Shown here one piece after another: positions 14,802 through 17,512 of a stretch of DNA of 17,512 nucleotides. Origin of the DNA: DATJWY01 sp035500775. GTDB taxonomy: Bacteria; Pseudomonadota; Alphaproteobacteria; Acetobacterales; Acetobacteraceae. A program made the translations under genes and the position numbers. The stretch is taken from NCBI GenBank assembly GCA_035500775.1, contig DATJWY010000324.1:1-17512 (forward strand), given 5' to 3'. How positions within the stretch are numbered: position 1 is the first letter of the stretch; each line of letters starts with the position of its first letter. The notes beneath the pieces were generated by a model. That model made no database searches. It was not told the DNA's origin and worked only from the letters and a program-made list of their open reading frames with translations.

Positions 14802-15757
14802 GCCACGGCTACGAAAACGGCCGGCTCGACCTGCCCTTTGTCGGCCTGTGCACCTTCGGCAAGTATCCGGCCTGTCTCGACTGGGATGCGATCGCCGCCG
14901 ACGTGGCGGTGATCGGCGCGCCCTTCGACCAGGGGACGCAATGGCGCCCCGGCACGCGCTTCGGGCCGCGCGCCATCCGCGAGGCCTCCACCCTGTTCGC
15001 CTTCGGCCATGCCGGCGCCTACGATCATGAGGACGACGTCACCTACCTGCCGCCGGGCACGCGCATCGTCGATGTCGGCGATGCCGACATCGTTCACACC
15101 GATACCGAACGGAGCCACGCCAATATCGAGTTCGGCGTGCGCAGGATCCTCGCCGCCGGCGCGCTGCCCGTGATGCTCGGCGGCGACCATTCGGTGAACA
15201 TCCCGGCCATCCGCGCCTATGCCGGTCAGGCGCCGATCCATATCGTGCAGATCGACGCGCATCTCGACTTCGTCGATGAGCGGCACGGCGTCCGGCACGG
15301 GCACGGCAACCCGATGCGCCGGGCGATGGAGCAGCCGCATGTCAGCGGCATGACGCAGCTCGGCATCCGCAACGTCTCCTCCACCGCGCGGGAAGGATAC
15401 GAGGATGCGCGGCGCATGGGCTCGGACATCCTGAGCGTGCGGCAGATGCGGCGCCTCGGCACGGAGGCGGTGCTGGCGCGGATTCCGGCCGGCGCGCGCT
15501 ATTATCTCAGCATCGACATCGACGGCTTCGATCCGTCGATCGCCCCCGGCACCGGCACGCCGAGCCATGGCGGGTTCGCGTATTATGAGGTCCTGGAATT
15601 GCTGGCCGGGCTCGCGCGGCGCGGCGAGGTGGTCGGGGTCGATCTGGTGGAAGTGTCCCCGGCCTACGATCCGGCCGGAATCACCGCCATCCTGGCCGCG
15701 CAATTGCTGCTCAACCTGATCGGGCGGGTGCTGCACGCGCGCAGCGGCGGCGGCTGA
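14798..15757 (+). CDS. Agmatinase/arginase family ureohydrolase (second)
   Basis: Second ureohydrolase, 319 residues, starting in the stop codon of the first (ATGA). The metal ligands are complete: His131 in GGDHS, Asp153, His155 and Asp157 in DAHLDF, and Asp240 and Asp242 in SIDIDGFDP. Its substrate loop is different, with DERHGVRHGHGNPMRRAMEQPHV in place of the first enzyme's sequence, and it has a distinct N-terminus (LDLPFVGLCTFGKYPACLDWD). It is thus a divergent paralogue and not a tandem copy. Two active ureohydrolases in one operon could act on two different guanidino intermediates or form a mixed oligomer. The frame is open upstream (from 14726) only as a shadow of the first gene. Confidence 0.92.
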   Translation: MSHGYENGRLDLPFVGLCTFGKYPACLDWDAIAADVAVIGAPFDQGTQWRPGTRFGPRAIREASTLFAFGHAGAYDHEDDVTYLPPGTRIVDVGDADIVHTDTERSHANIEFGVRRILAAGALPVMLGGDHSVNIPAIRAYAGQAPIHIVQIDAHLDFVDERHGVRHGHGNPMRRAMEQPHVSGMTQLGIRNVSSTAREGYEDARRMGSDILSVRQMRRLGTEAVLARIPAGARYYLSIDIDGFDPSIAPGTGTPSHGGFAYYEVLELLAGLARRGEVVGVDLVEVSPAYDPAGITAILAAQLLLNLIGRVLHARSGGG

Positions 15758-15766
15758 CATAATAGG

Positions 15767-15818
15767 CCAGGGGCTCCGCCCCTGGACCCCGCCAAAGGCT
15801 TAGCCTTTGGAATCCATT
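15767..15818 (+). repeat. Type 1 structured intergenic repeat, left arm
   Basis: CCAGGGGC/GCCCCTGG with loop TCC (15767-15785), linker ACCCCG, CCAAAGGC/GCCTTTGG with loop TTA (15792-15810), then AATCCATT. It is identical to 17279-17330 except for one loop base. It begins 9 bases after the second ureohydrolase stop and pairs as an inverted repeat with 15895-15945. Confidence 0.88.
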
Positions 15819-15894
15819 TTTTATTGGCTGCATCTACGATTTTCGGACGACATCGAGATACTGTCGTTCTTGGCTGACGCCATTAGGAAAAATG

Positions 15895-15945
15895 ATTGGT
15901 TTCCAAAGGCCTCCGGCCTTTGGCGGGTCGAGGGCAGAGCCCTCG
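15895..15945 (-). repeat. Type 1 structured intergenic repeat, right arm (inverted)
   Basis: Reverse-oriented unit with stems CCAAAGGCC/GGCCTTTGG (15903-15923) and CGAGGGC/GCCCTCG (15929-15945). It matches 7551-7601 at 48 of 51 bases. The 76-base spacer between this and the left arm is AT-richer and unrelated to the 28-base spacer at the hpnN-lysR site. Confidence 0.88.
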
Positions 15946-15952
15946 CCTAACC

Positions 15953-15981
15953 TTTGGATGCCTTATCCTGGCGTTTATAGG
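15953..15981 (+). promoter_or_regulatory. Weak candidate promoter of the M20 gene
   Basis: TTTGGA (15953-15958) and TATAGG (15976-15981) are spaced 17 bases, just past the repeat and about 38 bases before the ATG. The fit to consensus is poor. It is offered because the repeat pair probably interrupts transcription from the upstream operon. Confidence 0.25.
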
Positions 15982-16019
15982 ACTTTGGCATTCGCGTCTT
16001 TTGCACCAAACTCGGCGGC

Positions 16020-17252
16020 ATGACCCACGCTTCCGATCAGGCCATCCGCGCCTTTCTCGCCGCCGCGCAAGACCGGCAGCGCGCCTTCCTCGCCGCGCTG
16101 GTGCGCACCCCGTCCGACAACCCGCCGGGCGATTGCGCCCCGCATGCCGCCCGCGCCGCCACCTTGCTGGAGGAGTTGGGCTTCACCGTCGAGCGGCATC
16201 CCGTGCCGGAGGCGCTGGTCCGCGCCGCCGGCATGGTCAGCGCCACCAACCTCGTCATCCGCCACCGCTTCGGCGACGGCCCGGTGATCGCGCTCAACGC
16301 GCATGGCGACGCGGTGCCGCCCGGCGAGGGCTGGACGCATGATCCGTATGGCGCGGCGGTGGCGGATGGCTGGATGTACGGCCGCGGCGTCGCGGTATCG
16401 AAATCCGATTTCGCCACCTACGCCTTCGCCCTCCTCGCCCTGCGGCAGGCGGGCGCGGCGCTCGGCGGCACGGTGGAGCTGCATTTCACCTATGACGAGG
16501 AAACCGGCGGCGAGATCGGTCCGGCCTGGCTGCTGCGCGAGGGCATCAGCCGGCCGGATCTCGCGATCTGTGCCGGTTTCTCCTACGGCGTCGTCACCGC
16601 GCATAATGGCTGCCTGCATCTGGAAGTGCGGGTGGACGGGCGCTCGGCGCACGCGGCGAAGCCGGAAACCGGGGTGGATGCGCTGGAAGCGGCGACCGGG
16701 GTGCTGACCGCGCTCTATACTTGGCGGCGCGGCCTCGCGGCGCGGATCTCCGCCGTGCCGGGCATCGGTCCTGCGCAGCTCACGGTCGGGCTGATCGAGG
16801 GCGGCATCAACACCAATGTCGTGCCGGACCGCGTCGTCTTCCGGCTCGACCGGCGGATGATCCCGGAGGAGCAGCCGGAGCAGGTGGAGGCCGAGCTGAT
16901 CCAGGTGATCGAGACGGCGGCCCGCGCCTTCCCGGCGGCGCGGGTCTCGGCGCGCCGCATCCTGCTCGCGGCCCCGCTCCGGCCGCTGCCGGGGGGCGAG
17001 CGCCTGGTCGAAACCCTGTGCGCCCGCGCGAGCCAGGTGCTCGGCGAGCCGATCCAGGCCACCGGCGTGCCGCTCTATACCGATGCGCGGCATTACGCGG
17101 CGCGGGGCGTGCCGGTGGCGCTCTACGGGGCCGGGCCGCGGGATATCGAGGCCGCCAACGCCCACCGCGCGGATGAGCGGCTGCCGCTCGCCGACCTCGC
17201 CGCGGCAACGGAGGTGGTGGCGTTTAGTCTCGCTGACCTACTCCGGTCCTGA
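16020..17252 (+). CDS. M20 family metallo-hydrolase (ArgE/DapE/CPG2-like) with altered metal site
   Basis: Amidohydrolase of the M20 fold, 410 residues, full length with the inserted dimerisation domain (GRSAHAAKPETGVDAL, 207-222). Relatives remove acyl, succinyl or carbamoyl groups from amino acids. Three canonical features are present: His95 and Asp97 in NAHGD, Glu160-Glu161 in YDEETGG, and His382 in NAHRADE. Two metal ligands are not: the motif GRGxxDMKGG reads GRGVAVSKSD, with Val126 in place of the bridging Asp, and the usual GEP motif reads AGFSYG, with Phe187 in place of Glu. The frame is otherwise intact, so this looks like a natural variant, perhaps with one metal, rather than a decayed gene. 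No good ribosome site precedes the ATG at 16020, though GGCGG is near. It probably acts on a product of the upstream operon. Confidence 0.85.
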   Translation: MTHASDQAIRAFLAAAQDRQRAFLAALVRTPSDNPPGDCAPHAARAATLLEELGFTVERHPVPEALVRAAGMVSATNLVIRHRFGDGPVIALNAHGDAVPPGEGWTHDPYGAAVADGWMYGRGVAVSKSDFATYAFALLALRQAGAALGGTVELHFTYDEETGGEIGPAWLLREGISRPDLAICAGFSYGVVTAHNGCLHLEVRVDGRSAHAAKPETGVDALEAATGVLTALYTWRRGLAARISAVPGIGPAQLTVGLIEGGINTNVVPDRVVFRLDRRMIPEEQPEQVEAELIQVIETAARAFPAARVSARRILLAAPLRPLPGGERLVETLCARASQVLGEPIQATGVPLYTDARHYAARGVPVALYGAGPRDIEAANAHRADERLPLADLAAATEVVAFSLADLLRS

Positions 17253-17278
17253 GAGGCCAGTCCTTGACCGTCGCAAGG

Positions 17279-17330
17279 CCAGGGGCTCTGCCCCTGGACC
17301 CCGCCAAAGGCTTAGCCTTTGGAATCCATT
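17279..17330 (+). repeat. Type 1 structured intergenic repeat
   Basis: Stems CCAGGGGC/GCCCCTGG with loop TCT (17279-17297) and CCAAAGGC/GCCTTTGG with loop TTA (17304-17322), then AATCCATT. It matches 15767-15818 at 51 of 52 bases. It lies 26 bases after the M20 stop and is followed by a type 2 unit in place of the usual inverted type 1 arm. Confidence 0.88.
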
Positions 17331-17341
17331 ACTTAAATGAT

Positions 17342-17414
17342 GGGGGTCTGGGGCCTCAAGGCCCCGTCGTGCGCAGGCACGCCGTCGCGTGACGGGTCCA
17401 GGGCAGAGCCCTGG
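17342..17414 (+). repeat. Type 2 structured intergenic repeat
   Basis: Second copy of the element at 11437-11511: GGGGCC/GGCCCC with loop TCAA, CGTCGTGCG with CGCGTGACG (two G-T wobbles), and CCAGGGC/GCCCTGG with loop AGA (17398-17414). The last stem is the inverse of the first stem of the type 1 unit at 17279, so the two together form a mixed inverted pair. From 17415 to the window end I see no supported gene. Confidence 0.85.
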
Positions 17415-17512
17415 TTTCGGCTTCGAAAGCGTTATCCTGGGCGCGTGTGGGGCCGGGCGCGTTATGGGCAATCGCATCCGTCGGTCGGGCTGCTGTCACC
17501 GCGCACGACGTG

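Noticed and set aside
14510..15760. Long minus-strand open frame opposite the second ureohydrolase
   Set aside because: Shadow of a well-supported gene; no ribosome site or motif.
17464..17512. ATG at 17464 with an open frame to the window end
   Set aside because: Only 16 codons are visible, with no clear ribosome site or homology, so it cannot be supported as a gene.

Overview
The window is about 17.5 kb of very GC-rich DNA with dense, mostly co-directional genes. A hopanoid-type MMPL/RND transporter (HpnN), a DUF2076 protein and an alphaproteobacterial-type Maf protein point to a hopanoid-making alphaproteobacterium. A member of the Acetobacteraceae is my best guess, but I could not run a taxonomic search.

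Region 1 (1-3480) holds housekeeping and accessory genes: a DUF2076 protein with a very strong hairpin behind it, a Maf nucleotide pyrophosphatase, and a two-subunit 3-oxoacid CoA-transferase (A and B). These are separated by hairpin-rich gaps. A tRNA-Ala(GGC) gene follows at 3407-3482.

Region 2 (3504-7437) looks like an envelope-lipid group. A DedA-family membrane protein starts 21 nt behind the tRNA and overlaps an uncharacterised exported protein with a Pro/Ala-rich tail. Next comes HpnN, the presumed hopanoid exporter to the outer membrane.

Region 3 (7646-17252) is the most interesting part. A LysR regulator is divergent from an SsuA/TauA-type ABC importer (binding protein, permease, ATPase). 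The importer is followed on the same strand by two short-chain dehydrogenases, a creatininase-family amidohydrolase, two translationally coupled agmatinase/arginase-family ureohydrolases, and an M20 amidohydrolase. Together these look like uptake and breakdown of a small nitrogen compound, possibly a guanidino compound with a cyclic-amide form: lactam opening by the creatininase homologue, urea release by the ureohydrolases, oxidation by the dehydrogenases, and amide cleavage by the M20 enzyme. The substrate is not known. Known creatinine catabolism uses creatinase, which is absent here. The LysR-importer gap contains five phased ATCGG/CCGAT half-sites.

Scattered between the genes are seven units of a structured intergenic repeat in two architectures. 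They occur as inverted pairs (7471-7601, 15767-15945), a solo element (11437-11511) and a mixed pair (17279-17414). Stems are conserved through compensatory changes, and most differences fall in loops. They resemble REP/REPIN elements.
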